Part shown: positions 1-6,686 of the stretch, piece after piece
How positions within the stretch are numbered: the first letter of the stretch is position 1
How the letters are laid out: the number at the start of each line of letters is the position of its first letter
From: an uncultured Collinsella sp.
GTDB taxonomy: Bacteria; Actinomycetota; Coriobacteriia; Coriobacteriales; Coriobacteriaceae
Length of the DNA: 13,938 nucleotides
Assembly (NCBI GenBank): GCA_902470345.1
Contig: CABRGB010000044.1
Coordinates: forward strand, 1 to 13,938
Direction of reading: 5' to 3'
Program-made: the position numbers and the translations under genes
Notes under the pieces: generated by a model
The model's database searches: none
What the model was told of the DNA's origin: nothing
What the model saw: only the letters and a program-made list of their open reading frames with translations

Positions 1-7
1 ATTGCTA

Positions 8-46
8 AAGAAACCCGGTTCTGCCTCGTGCAGGACCGGGTTTCTT
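8..46. terminator. Strong hairpin, probable (bidirectional) terminator
   Basis: A near-perfect 17-bp stem: the 12-base arm AAGAAACCCGGT (8-19) pairs exactly with ACCGGGTTTCTT (35-46). The stem continues inward through a T-G wobble and CTGC/GCAG to a 5-base loop (25-29). The outer arms are A-rich and T-rich, so either strand would end its transcript with a short U-rich run (TTTCTT). It lies beyond the hairpin at 63-95, downstream of the minus-strand phosphoesterase gene. It could therefore back up that terminator, or end a plus-strand gene located left of the window. The stem is seen directly; the terminator role is inferred because the U run is not pure. Confidence 0.7.
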
Positions 47-62
47 GTTACCGCGTCAAAAG

Positions 63-95
63 CACCACAAAGGGGACAGTGTCCTCTTTGTGGTG
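63..95 (-). terminator. Hairpin of the GGGACAG repeat family, terminator for the phosphoesterase gene
   Basis: The arm CACCACAAAG (63-72) pairs with CTTTGTGGTG (86-95). Pairing continues inward through GGGAC/GTCCT, with one G-T wobble, to a 3-base loop, giving a 15-bp stem. Reading the minus strand, the stem is followed by C and then TTTT, as in an intrinsic terminator. It begins one base past the TAA stop of the phosphoesterase gene (97-99). The inner GGGGACAG/TGTCC core is shared with three other hairpins in this window. Confidence 0.65.
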
Positions 96-96
96 G

Positions 97-807
97 TTAC
101 CAGGGTGTTCTGGCTGTTGAGGACTCGATGGCATCGTGGCGTTTGAGCTCGCGGCGCATGGTTTGCGAATTGAGCCAGGCTGCCTGCCAGCCACGGATGG
201 GGTAGCGCGTCTGGTCGAGCTCAAACTGCGTATAGCCGCAGGCGTTGATGATCGTCGTTCCACACACATGCTGCCGCTCGCGCTGAAAATCGCAACCGTA
301 GCTTTGGTGCACATGCCCGTGCACCATGTAGTCGGGATTCCAGGATTCGAGTGCTGTGTTAAAGCACTCGAATCCTCGATGCGGCAGATCGTCCAGATCG
401 CCCATACCGGCGGCGGGTGCATGGGTAAGCAGAATGTCGCACCCGCCGACCATCCTAACCTTACGCGACAGCTTACGCATGCGCTTGGACATCTCGCGTT
501 CGGTGTACATGTTGGCGCCGTCGCGATAACGCATGGACCCGCCAAGGCCCGCAATGCGAATCCCTCGGTACGTGTACACGCTGTCTTCCACGCAGATACA
601 TCCGCCCGGTGCATGACGTGCGTAGCGGTCATCGTGATTGCCGCGCACGTAGATGAGCGGTTTGTTGATGACCGTAACCAAAAACTCAAGATAGTCCGGG
701 TCCAGATCGCCGGCGGACAAAATCAGGTCGACTCCCTCAAAGCGTTCCTTGCGAAAGCACTCCCAAAGGCATCGTTCTTCGGTATCGGCTATGGCAAGGA
801 TTTTCAT
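97..807 (-). CDS. Calcineurin-like metallophosphoesterase, DxE variant
   Basis: A 236-residue soluble protein with the ordered motifs of the calcineurin-like phosphoesterase superfamily: motif I at D8-T-E10, GD at 33-34, GNHD at 56-59, THAP at 128-131 and HGHVH at 163-167. These residues normally bind two metal ions for phosphomonoester or phosphodiester hydrolysis. Position 10 is Glu, whereas classical members have His (DxH). As I recall, related small phosphoesterases of gut Clostridia also carry this change, so it is probably a subfamily trait. No signal peptide or membrane segment is present. The ATG overlaps the TGA of the upstream fusion gene (ATGA at 804-807), which points to translational coupling and a shared job. 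The substrate is unknown; a cyclic nucleotide or other phosphodiester is possible but not shown. Confidence 0.85.
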   Translation of the reverse strand: MKILAIADTEERCLWECFRKERFEGVDLILSAGDLDPDYLEFLVTVINKPLIYVRGNHDDRYARHAPGGCICVEDSVYTYRGIRIAGLGGSMRYRDGANMYTEREMSKRMRKLSRKVRMVGGCDILLTHAPAAGMGDLDDLPHRGFECFNTALESWNPDYMVHGHVHQSYGCDFQRERQHVCGTTIINACGYTQFELDQTRYPIRGWQAAWLNSQTMRRELKRHDAIESSTARTPW

Positions 808-2720
808 AGGGCAGGGACTTTCGGCTCATCATCGAGCTGCGGAATGGTGCCTATCACGTTGTCCGCCAGCCAATTCATCTCGACAATCTGCGTGCTCGGC
901 AGCGGAGGGAAGCCTTCGATCTGCACCACGCCGTTCTGACTGTGGAGCTCGCCGCCAAAGGGGTTGATGGATCCCTCAACAATGCCATTGCGGAGGAGCT
1001 GAACAAGCTTGCGCGTCTGATAAGGCAGGCCCGGCGCGTAGCGAATGTCGATAACGCCTGAGCTCATGCCGTACCAGTAGTTGACGGCGCGCACCTGATT
1101 GTCGTCGCTGGTCTCGTCCCACGTGCCGTGCAGAAGGCTGCGCACGATAAGCTCGTAGTATCGGCCCCAGTTCCATACCGGCATGGCGATGCCGGTGACT
1201 TTGCCGTCGACCAAGCGGTGAAGCCCGTAGGCCGTTGGGTCTTCGAGCGACTTTGACATGTCAGCGCCGGTCATGACGCTTACGCCTTCGCGGCACATGG
1301 CTTCGGCAAGACCACCGGCGGGAACATCGCCCCAGGTGAGGATGACCTGCGCGCGCGGGTCGAGCAGCGAGGCGCCAATCGCAAAGGCGTTGATCTCGCT
1401 GAGTGCGCCCGAGGCGAAGACCGACGCGTGGTAACCGATGCGGTGGTTGTCCGCCATGCTGGCCGCAAGGGCGCCCAGCAGAAACTTGGCCTCGTACATC
1501 TTGCCAAAGTACGAACGGACGCTTTGATGGGGAAGGCCGATAGAGCAGTTGAGGAACCGAACCCGGGGATACTCAACGGCAGCCCTGAGCGTGTATTCCA
1601 TCAGGCGATGCGAGGTCGAGAAGATGACGTTTGCTCCATGTTTGACAGCCGTTTCCACGGCGGCGTAGAACACATCCGGATCGTGACAGTCCTCGAACGC
1701 CTCGGTGCGCACGATACCGCCAAAGTGCTCATCGAGATACTGACGCCCTTGGTCGTGCAGGCTGTCCCAGCTCGACGTCGCACAGGGGAACTCATGGATA
1801 AAGGCGATGCGCAGGGGGTTGGCCGCCGAGTAGACGGTCTTGCCCATAAAGAAGTTGAGCACGCCAGAGGTGGACTTGGCGGGCGTCTCCTCCTCGTCGA
1901 CGCTCGGTGCTTCGACTAGATCGACCTTGTCCTCGTCATTTTTGCCGGCAATGACCAGCTCGCGCCAAATCTTGCACAGGCGGTTTACGACGATATCCGT
2001 CGGCGTATCCAGCAGGCGGTCCTGGTTGTACACATTGAGGTAGACGAGCATGGCGTCGGCGGGCGTAATGTCCAGGTGGTCGCCGCCCGCGCGAAGGTAG
2101 GCACGCTTAAAGAGCAAGAAGGTGTGGCGCAGGTAGTCGACCTTTTTCTGCGGCCATTTTTCGATAAGGTTCTGACCGAGCATCTTGGCGAGCGTCTCGT
2201 AGCTTCCCTCACGCGAGAACTCGATCTCGTATAGGGGGCAGACGCGCCAAAACGCGCAGAACTCGCCGTACAGGCGGCTTTCGACGGAATCCCATTTGCC
2301 GGGGTAGAGACGGGTGACCTTGGCCGAAACCGTCGGGGCGTCTAGGAATTTGAGGACACTGACGCGTTTGTTGCCTTCCTGGACATAGAACCGATGCATG
2401 AACTCGGTGACGATGACGGGGTCGCGATAGCCCTCGGTCACCTGGATGTCGTAGAGGTTGGACCACTTGCGGGCGAACTCGGTGCTAAACGGAAGCAGGG
2501 GCATAAAGTTACACGAAAAGGCGGACTGACGGCCCTTGGTGACCGTGCCGACGACCATTTCGAGCGGAATATCCCGCAGGCCGACATTCTCTCGCTGACC
2601 TAAGGGGAGCTGAGCAACCAAGCTATCGAGGTCCGTAAGGTATGGATGCTCGCTTTGGCTAATGGCGCGTCGACGTCCTTGCTCGCCGCGCTTGCGTGCT
2701 TGACGATAGGCCTCTTCCAT
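804..2720 (-). CDS. Cytoplasmic fusion: ParB-like N-terminal region plus BMP/PnrA-type nucleoside-binding domain
   Basis: A 638-residue protein in two parts. Residues about 45-170 resemble a ParB/sulfiredoxin-like fold, with the motif EGNKRVSVLKF (115-125), where ParB relatives have a G-N-x-R phosphate-binding loop. A mostly helical stretch runs to about 257 and is followed by an acidic linker (about 258-285). Residues about 302-625 resemble the BMP/PnrA family (PF02608), normally a lipoprotein that binds purine nucleosides for ABC uptake. Here there is no signal peptide or lipobox, and the N-terminus is charged, so the binding domain should act inside the cell. AAGGGAG (2728-2734) lies 7 bases before the ATG. 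A weak TATAGT -10 lies at 2748-2753. The stop overlaps the start of the phosphoesterase gene. Database annotation is probably 'BMP family substrate-binding protein', which would mislead on location. Function is unknown; a nucleoside-responsive sensor is my inference. Confidence 0.8.
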   Translation of the reverse strand: MEEAYRQARKRGEQGRRRAISQSEHPYLTDLDSLVAQLPLGQRENVGLRDIPLEMVVGTVTKGRQSAFSCNFMPLLPFSTEFARKWSNLYDIQVTEGYRDPVIVTEFMHRFYVQEGNKRVSVLKFLDAPTVSAKVTRLYPGKWDSVESRLYGEFCAFWRVCPLYEIEFSREGSYETLAKMLGQNLIEKWPQKKVDYLRHTFLLFKRAYLRAGGDHLDITPADAMLVYLNVYNQDRLLDTPTDIVVNRLCKIWRELVIAGKNDEDKVDLVEAPSVDEEETPAKSTSGVLNFFMGKTVYSAANPLRIAFIHEFPCATSSWDSLHDQGRQYLDEHFGGIVRTEAFEDCHDPDVFYAAVETAVKHGANVIFSTSHRLMEYTLRAAVEYPRVRFLNCSIGLPHQSVRSYFGKMYEAKFLLGALAASMADNHRIGYHASVFASGALSEINAFAIGASLLDPRAQVILTWGDVPAGGLAEAMCREGVSVMTGADMSKSLEDPTAYGLHRLVDGKVTGIAMPVWNWGRYYELIVRSLLHGTWDETSDDNQVRAVNYWYGMSSGVIDIRYAPGLPYQTRKLVQLLRNGIVEGSINPFGGELHSQNGVVQIEGFPPLPSTQIVEMNWLADNVIGTIPQLDDEPKVPAL

Positions 2721-2775
2721 AATGTTGCTCCCTTAGTCGTTTAAACAACTATATGAACCATGGTACCACGAATGA

Positions 2776-2814
2776 AAACCACTACAAAGATGCCTGACCC
2801 CTTTGCGGTGGTTT
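2776..2814 (-). terminator. Hairpin of the GGGACAG-like family overlapping the mscS stop codon
   Basis: The arm AAACCACTACAAAG (2776-2789) pairs with CTTTGCGGTGGTTT (2801-2814), with one mismatch and one wobble over 14 positions. On the minus strand the 3' arm ends in GGTTTT, giving a U4 run. The TAA stop of the MscS gene (2813-2815) is part of the stem. The loop side carries GGGGTCAG on the minus strand, a one-base variant of the GGGACAG core in the other hairpins. It also lies just upstream of the ParB-like/BMP fusion gene, so it separates two transcription units. Confidence 0.6.
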
Positions 2815-3580
2815 AGGCGATGATGGGGGCGATGGCGCGGATGCAGGCGTCGGCTGCCGTGAATGTAGTGCTGTCGTCGCTGACGATAAAGATGATCTTT
2901 CCTTTGATGCCAAAGTCGCCGATTTCGCTAAAGAGTACGTAGGGCTCCTTGTCAAAGTCCGAGATGGGAAGCACGGCGGCCTTGGTGGCGCTGGTCAGCT
3001 CGTCTGCCAGTGCGTCGAGCGAGGCCCACTTGGACGTGTCCTTTACGGCAACGGGCACAGCCACGCGCCCAAAGGGCATCAAATGCACGAGCGTGTTCTT
3101 GGAGATGTTGGAGTTGGGGACGATGATGGTCTGCCCGCAGGCATCTTCGATGGTCGTGTGGCGCCAGGTGATGTCCTGGACCACGCCGGATACGCCGCCG
3201 ACCTCGATATTGTCGCCGGGTTTGATGATGCCCATAAAGGTCACTTGCATGCCGCCGATAAGGTTTGACAGCGTGTCCTGAAAGCCGAGCGAGATGGCGA
3301 TGCCGCCGACGCCAAGAGCGGCGACGAGGGCGTTTGCGTTAATGCCAAAGCAGTTGTCGAGGATAAAGCTGCCGCCAATCATCCAGATGATGGCGCGCGC
3401 GATGTTGATGAAGATGCTCGATGCCGGAAGCGGGTTGTCGTCGCGGTTGAGCAGGTGGCGCAGGGTCTTGGATACGACCTTGGTGGCGATGGCGGTGCCT
3501 ATTACCAAGATGACGGCCCAGATGATGTTGTGGACCCACCGTTGCTCAAAGAAATGAAGAATCGGCTCAAACAATTCCAT
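2813..3580 (-). CDS. mscS: Small-conductance mechanosensitive channel, MscS family
   Basis: A 255-residue membrane protein. There are three predicted transmembrane helices: about 18-38, 56-78, and a Gly/Ala-rich pore helix about 84-116 (AALGVGGIAISLGFQDTLSN), typical of MscS TM3. The beta domain follows, with the characteristic PGDNIEVGG (121-129) and VPNSNIS (154-160) motifs, then a short C-terminal domain. The family opens when membrane tension rises and releases solutes during osmotic downshock. The length is close to the minimal MscS type. AGGAGG (3590-3595) lies 9 bases before the ATG. The gene stands alone, between the terminator of the nucleotidase gene (3624-3657) and its own hairpin. 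No clear promoter was seen in the short upstream gap. The symbol is by family, not a proven orthology. Confidence 0.9.
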   Translation of the reverse strand: MELFEPILHFFEQRWVHNIIWAVILVIGTAIATKVVSKTLRHLLNRDDNPLPASSIFINIARAIIWMIGGSFILDNCFGINANALVAALGVGGIAISLGFQDTLSNLIGGMQVTFMGIIKPGDNIEVGGVSGVVQDITWRHTTIEDACGQTIIVPNSNISKNTLVHLMPFGRVAVPVAVKDTSKWASLDALADELTSATKAAVLPISDFDKEPYVLFSEIGDFGIKGKIIFIVSDDSTTFTAADACIRAIAPIIA

Positions 3581-3623
3581 GTAGGGAAACCTCCTAATGA
3601 TCGTCCAACCATGATACCCACCA

Positions 3624-3657
3624 AGAAGCCCGTCCGATCAAATTCGGACGGGCTTCT
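3624..3657 (-). terminator. Terminator hairpin of the 5'-nucleotidase gene
   Basis: The perfect 13-bp arms AGAAGCCCGTCCG (3624-3636) and CGGACGGGCTTCT (3645-3657) flank an 8-base loop. The stem starts about 50 bases past the nucleotidase stop codon and lies before the MscS start. On the minus strand the stem ends in CTTCTTGG, so the U run is short and interrupted. The hairpin is certain. Its terminator role is likely from position, but strength is unclear. Confidence 0.7.
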
Positions 3658-3708
3658 GTGCTCGATATAAGGTTTACGCGGCGGGGCTGCAAGGCCCGGC
3701 GGTGTAGC

Positions 3709-5733
3709 TTAGCGTCGACGCTTCCAGATAATGCCGAGCATGATGACGATGATGCCGCTGATAAGGCACGCGCCAACTACTGCCAGCGTGCGGTCTCCCG
3801 TTGCGGCGAGCTTACCGGTCGTCTTCTTGGTGATGACCTTCGTGGTCGTCGTGTCCGTCTTAGGCGAGGGCTTAGGCGTCGGGGCCGGTGTGGGCGTGGG
3901 GTCCACGGCAACGGAGCCAAAGCTGATGGTGCCGGCGAGTCCAACCATCTTGCTCTCCCAGCCGTTTTGCCCAATCAGCGCCCTCAGCGCCGCCTCACAC
4001 GTGCCCCACTCGGTGCGCTTGGTGGCGTGTGCGAAGGTGGGGAAGTCGGTCGTGTTGGTAATGATGTAGTTGTTGGTGGCGACGGTATAGGTCTTGGTGG
4101 GATCGAGCGTGCTGCCGTCCTTGGTGAGTGTGGCACTCACAATGCGCTTGCCTTCGGGCTGCGTCCAATCAATCGTCACGTTGATGCCGCCAAAGGAGAG
4201 AGCGCTGCCAGAGTCATCGCGCCACTTGTACTTGTCTTGCGCCTCCTGCTCGGTATGACCGGCTGCCACGTAGGCTTGCTGAAGCTCATAACTGTGATTG
4301 CACTCGTCGCTGATCTGCAGCGAGTGCTCGAGCGCTGCGAGGAAGTCCGCACCGGTCATGGTCCAGGTCTCCACGGTGTTGCCGTAGGGCGAGATGGCGG
4401 TCACGTTGCCGGCGGTCACGTTGCCCGCCGCGATGCCGCCGCGGATGCCGCCAGCGTTTTCGATAGCGAGGTCTGCGCCCGTCAAGGCAAGATAGGAGCC
4501 GCAAATCACGTGGCCGATGGTCTGGGCTTTGGTGGTGTCGTCCTCCTTGCTGGGGCGGAAATCGGTGGTGCGCACCATTTCCCAACCATGCGTGCCTGCG
4601 GCGTCCTCGCCGTAGAAATAGTTGGTGGTGGATGTGCCGAGCACCTTGTTCGATTCGTTTTCAAAGGCCTCGTCGAGCGGCTTGATCTTGTTGCGGACGT
4701 CTTCAAGGCGGCTTTGGTAGTCGGAGCCCTTGTCGGGGTCTGCCAAAAGGTCGTTGACGTTCTTGGCGGTGTAGAGCTTCTCGTCGCTGCCGTCTGCAGG
4801 GACCGTGACCGTGTCATCGTCGGTCGTCTCGGTGCCATTCGTGTCGTACTTGTACGGAATGGAAAGCAGCCCCACCTCGGCAAAGGCGCTGCCTGCCTCA
4901 ACAACGTGGATCGTCTTGCCGTCGGCTCCCGTCACCTTCTCGTTAAGGTTGATGTGCTCGTGGCCTGCGATAAGGGCATCGACGCCACGGAGCCGCGTGG
5001 CAAAGGTCTTGGCGTTGAGTGTATGCGCGATACACACAACAACATCGCAGCCCTCCCTGCGCAGCTGCTCTGCCTCGGTATTGATGGCGTTCGCGGCACT
5101 CGAGAACGACGTACCCGCGACCAGGTCCGCGCGCAGCGAGGATTCCAGCGACTCATCCATGGCGCCCACGACGCCGACCTTGATTTTGTAGTCGAATGTG
5201 GAGTGATCTTCGCTATCCTCCCAGGTGCGATCGAGCGTCTTCGTGATGCTCGAGCTCCATACGCCGCTCGTAGACTTTGCGTTCGCGCAGAGCATGGCGA
5301 AGGGCGTGCCAGTGGTGCTGTAGCTGGTCATGGTGCGGAGTTTGTCCGCGCCGTAGCTCCAGTCGTGGTTACCTGGCGTGGTCGCGTCGTAGCCGTCGGC
5401 ATAGAAGGTGTCCATGAGCTCGGCGATGCTCTTGCCCTCACTCATGGTGGCGAAGGACTGTCCGTGGAAGGTGTCGCCCGCATCGAGCAAAAGATCGGGG
5501 GCGTTGCCCTGGGCGCTATAGAGAACCGCCAGTCCGTCAAAGCCCACAGTGCCAGTGCCCTTGCTTTCGTTGTAGCTGTACTTGTAGCTGCCGTGGATGT
5601 CGTTGGTGTGCATGACGGCCACGGAGCCGTCAATAGCGGCGGGCAGGTTCCCCGCGAAAGCGAGGCTTGGGATGCCTGCGAGCGCGCCGGCAAACAACGC
5701 GGCGGCTAACGCAAGGCGGGGGAGTCTTTTCAT
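3709..5733 (-). CDS. Secreted, cell-wall-anchored 5'-nucleotidase / 2',3'-cyclic phosphodiesterase (UshA family)
   Basis: A 674-residue exported protein. An N-terminal signal peptide (MKR, a hydrophobic core, likely cut near AFA at 25-27) is followed by a metallophosphoesterase domain with NDIHG (44-48), AGDTFHG (85-91), GNHD (121-124), AHT (236-238) and GHEH (257-260). The 5'-nucleotidase C-terminal substrate domain follows, with ENAGGIRGG (425-433) and SPYGNTV. A Thr/Pro/Lys-rich spacer (about 611-640) leads to LAATGD (642-647), a hydrophobic helix and a KRRR end. That is a sortase signal of the LAxTG kind used in Actinobacteria. The expected role is release of nucleosides and phosphate from external nucleotides. 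Which nucleotide is used cannot be told. The 5'-TAAGGA-type ribosome site (5741-5745) lies 7 bases before the ATG. It is a single gene between hairpins. Confidence 0.92.
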   Translation of the reverse strand: MKRLPRLALAAALFAGALAGIPSLAFAGNLPAAIDGSVAVMHTNDIHGSYKYSYNESKGTGTVGFDGLAVLYSAQGNAPDLLLDAGDTFHGQSFATMSEGKSIAELMDTFYADGYDATTPGNHDWSYGADKLRTMTSYSTTGTPFAMLCANAKSTSGVWSSSITKTLDRTWEDSEDHSTFDYKIKVGVVGAMDESLESSLRADLVAGTSFSSAANAINTEAEQLRREGCDVVVCIAHTLNAKTFATRLRGVDALIAGHEHINLNEKVTGADGKTIHVVEAGSAFAEVGLLSIPYKYDTNGTETTDDDTVTVPADGSDEKLYTAKNVNDLLADPDKGSDYQSRLEDVRNKIKPLDEAFENESNKVLGTSTTNYFYGEDAAGTHGWEMVRTTDFRPSKEDDTTKAQTIGHVICGSYLALTGADLAIENAGGIRGGIAAGNVTAGNVTAISPYGNTVETWTMTGADFLAALEHSLQISDECNHSYELQQAYVAAGHTEQEAQDKYKWRDDSGSALSFGGINVTIDWTQPEGKRIVSATLTKDGSTLDPTKTYTVATNNYIITNTTDFPTFAHATKRTEWGTCEAALRALIGQNGWESKMVGLAGTISFGSVAVDPTPTPAPTPKPSPKTDTTTTKVITKKTTGKLAATGDRTLAVVGACLISGIIVIMLGIIWKRRR

Positions 5734-5797
5734 GGCAGTTTCCTTAGTCCTTAGCCAGAATGTCTGGTTGAATATCGGATTATCGACATAATATGCG

Positions 5798-5837
5798 AAA
5801 ACCGCCGCAAGGGCGTCTGTCCCTTTGCGGCGGTTTT
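5798..5837 (-). terminator. Hairpin of the GGGACAG family, second of a tandem pair
   Basis: AAAACCGCCGCAA (5798-5810) pairs exactly with TTGCGGCGGTTTT (5825-5837). After a one-base bulge (T5824), GGG pairs with CCC (5821-5823), closing a 7-base loop. On the minus strand the stem ends in GGTTTT. It lies between the ABC ATPase gene and the nucleotidase gene, 15 bases past the hairpin at 5853-5893, so ATPase transcripts meet two terminator-like stems in a row. The plus-strand core CTGTCCCTTT is shared with the next hairpin. Confidence 0.6.
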
Positions 5838-5852
5838 GACGTTTGCGCAGAT

Positions 5853-5893
5853 AAAACCTGCCAAAATAAACCTGTCCCTTTTTGGCAGGTTTT
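5853..5893 (-). terminator. Hairpin of the GGGACAG family overlapping the ABC ATPase stop codon
   Basis: A perfect 14-bp stem: AAAACCTGCCAAAA (5853-5866) with TTTTGGCAGGTTTT (5880-5893), and a 13-base loop that contains CTGTCCC. On the minus strand the stem ends in a TTTT run, as in an intrinsic terminator. The TAA of the ATPase gene (5892-5894) lies at the base of the stem, so termination occurs immediately at the gene end. Confidence 0.7.
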
Positions 5894-6686
5894 AGCTTAG
5901 CAGCATGCGGTCGTTGGCGAGCTCGCCTCCCGAGACCTCCTCGAACTTCTGCAGCAGGTCGGCTACGGTGAGCGACTTCTTCTCATCGCCCGCCACGTCG
6001 TAGATCACGTGGCCTTCGTGCATCATGATCAGACGGTTGCCCAGACGGATGGCGTCGTTCATGTTGTGCGTGACCATGAGCGTGGTCAGGTGGTTCTCGT
6101 CGACGATCTCCTCGGTCAGGTTAAGCACCTTAGAGGCCGTCTTGGGGTCGAGGGCCGCGGTGTGCTCGTCGAGCAGCAGCAGGCGCGGCCTGGTGAGCGT
6201 GGCCATCAGCAGGGTGAGTGCCTGGCGCTGGCCACCCGAGAGCAGGCCGACCTTGGCGTTGAGACGCGTGTCCAGACCAAGGTCCAGGCGCTTGAGCAGC
6301 TCAACGTACTCGTCCTTCTCGGCCTTGGTGACGCCCCACGAAAGGCCGCGACGCTGGCCGCGACGCTTGGCGAGGGCCAGGTTCTCGGCGATCTGCATGT
6401 CGGCAGCGGTACCGCGCATGGGGTCCTGAAACACGCGGCCCAGGTACTTGGCGCGCTGCGACTCGCTCAGGCGCGAGATGTCGGTGCCGTCGAGCTCAAT
6501 AACGCCCGAATCGAGCGGGTACACGCCGGCGATCATGTTGAGCAGCGTGGACTTGCCGGCGCCGTTGCCGCCGATCACGGTTACAAAGTCGCCGTCATTC
6601 AGGGTGAGGTCGACGCCGGTGAGCGCGCGCTTCTCGGTGACGGTGCCCTTGTTAAAGGTCTTCTTGACGTGCGAGAGCTTAAGCAT
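5892..6686 (-). CDS. ABC importer ATP-binding protein (TrpZ-like)
   Basis: A 264-residue ABC ATPase that drives the adjacent permease. Visible motifs: Walker A GGNGAGKST (39-47), Q-loop Gln87, signature LSGGQ (149-153), Walker B LLLLDE (169-174) and switch His207. The start chosen is the ATG at 6684-6686, which overlaps the permease stop by 8 bases and has GGGGG about 9 bases upstream. An in-frame ATG at 6693-6695 would add three residues, but the G-rich ribosome site would then touch the start codon. The family accompanies PF04392-type binding proteins and includes streptococcal tryptophan importers. It lacks an extra regulatory domain. It is the third gene of the operon and ends in a hairpin. 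Confidence 0.9.
   Translation of the reverse strand: MLKLSHVKKTFNKGTVTEKRALTGVDLTLNDGDFVTVIGGNGAGKSTLLNMIAGVYPLDSGVIELDGTDISRLSESQRAKYLGRVFQDPMRGTAADMQIAENLALAKRRGQRRGLSWGVTKAEKDEYVELLKRLDLGLDTRLNAKVGLLSGGQRQALTLLMATLTRPRLLLLDEHTAALDPKTASKVLNLTEEIVDENHLTTLMVTHNMNDAIRLGNRLIMMHEGHVIYDVAGDEKKSLTVADLLQKFEEVSGGELANDRMLLS

Noticed and set aside
4396..4425. Perfect 15-bp tandem duplication in the nucleotidase gene, coding for two AGNVT units
   Set aside because: UshA-type proteins commonly have two similar short turns (AGD-T, then GD-) at this position, so the duplicated codons fit normal family structure and do not need a recent duplication.
3658..5709. A 683-codon open frame on the plus strand, antisense to the nucleotidase gene
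   Set aside because: Its translation is low-complexity and rich in Arg, Gly, Val and Ala with no family motif. It is a by-product of GC-rich codon use in the real gene, which has clear domains on the minus strand.
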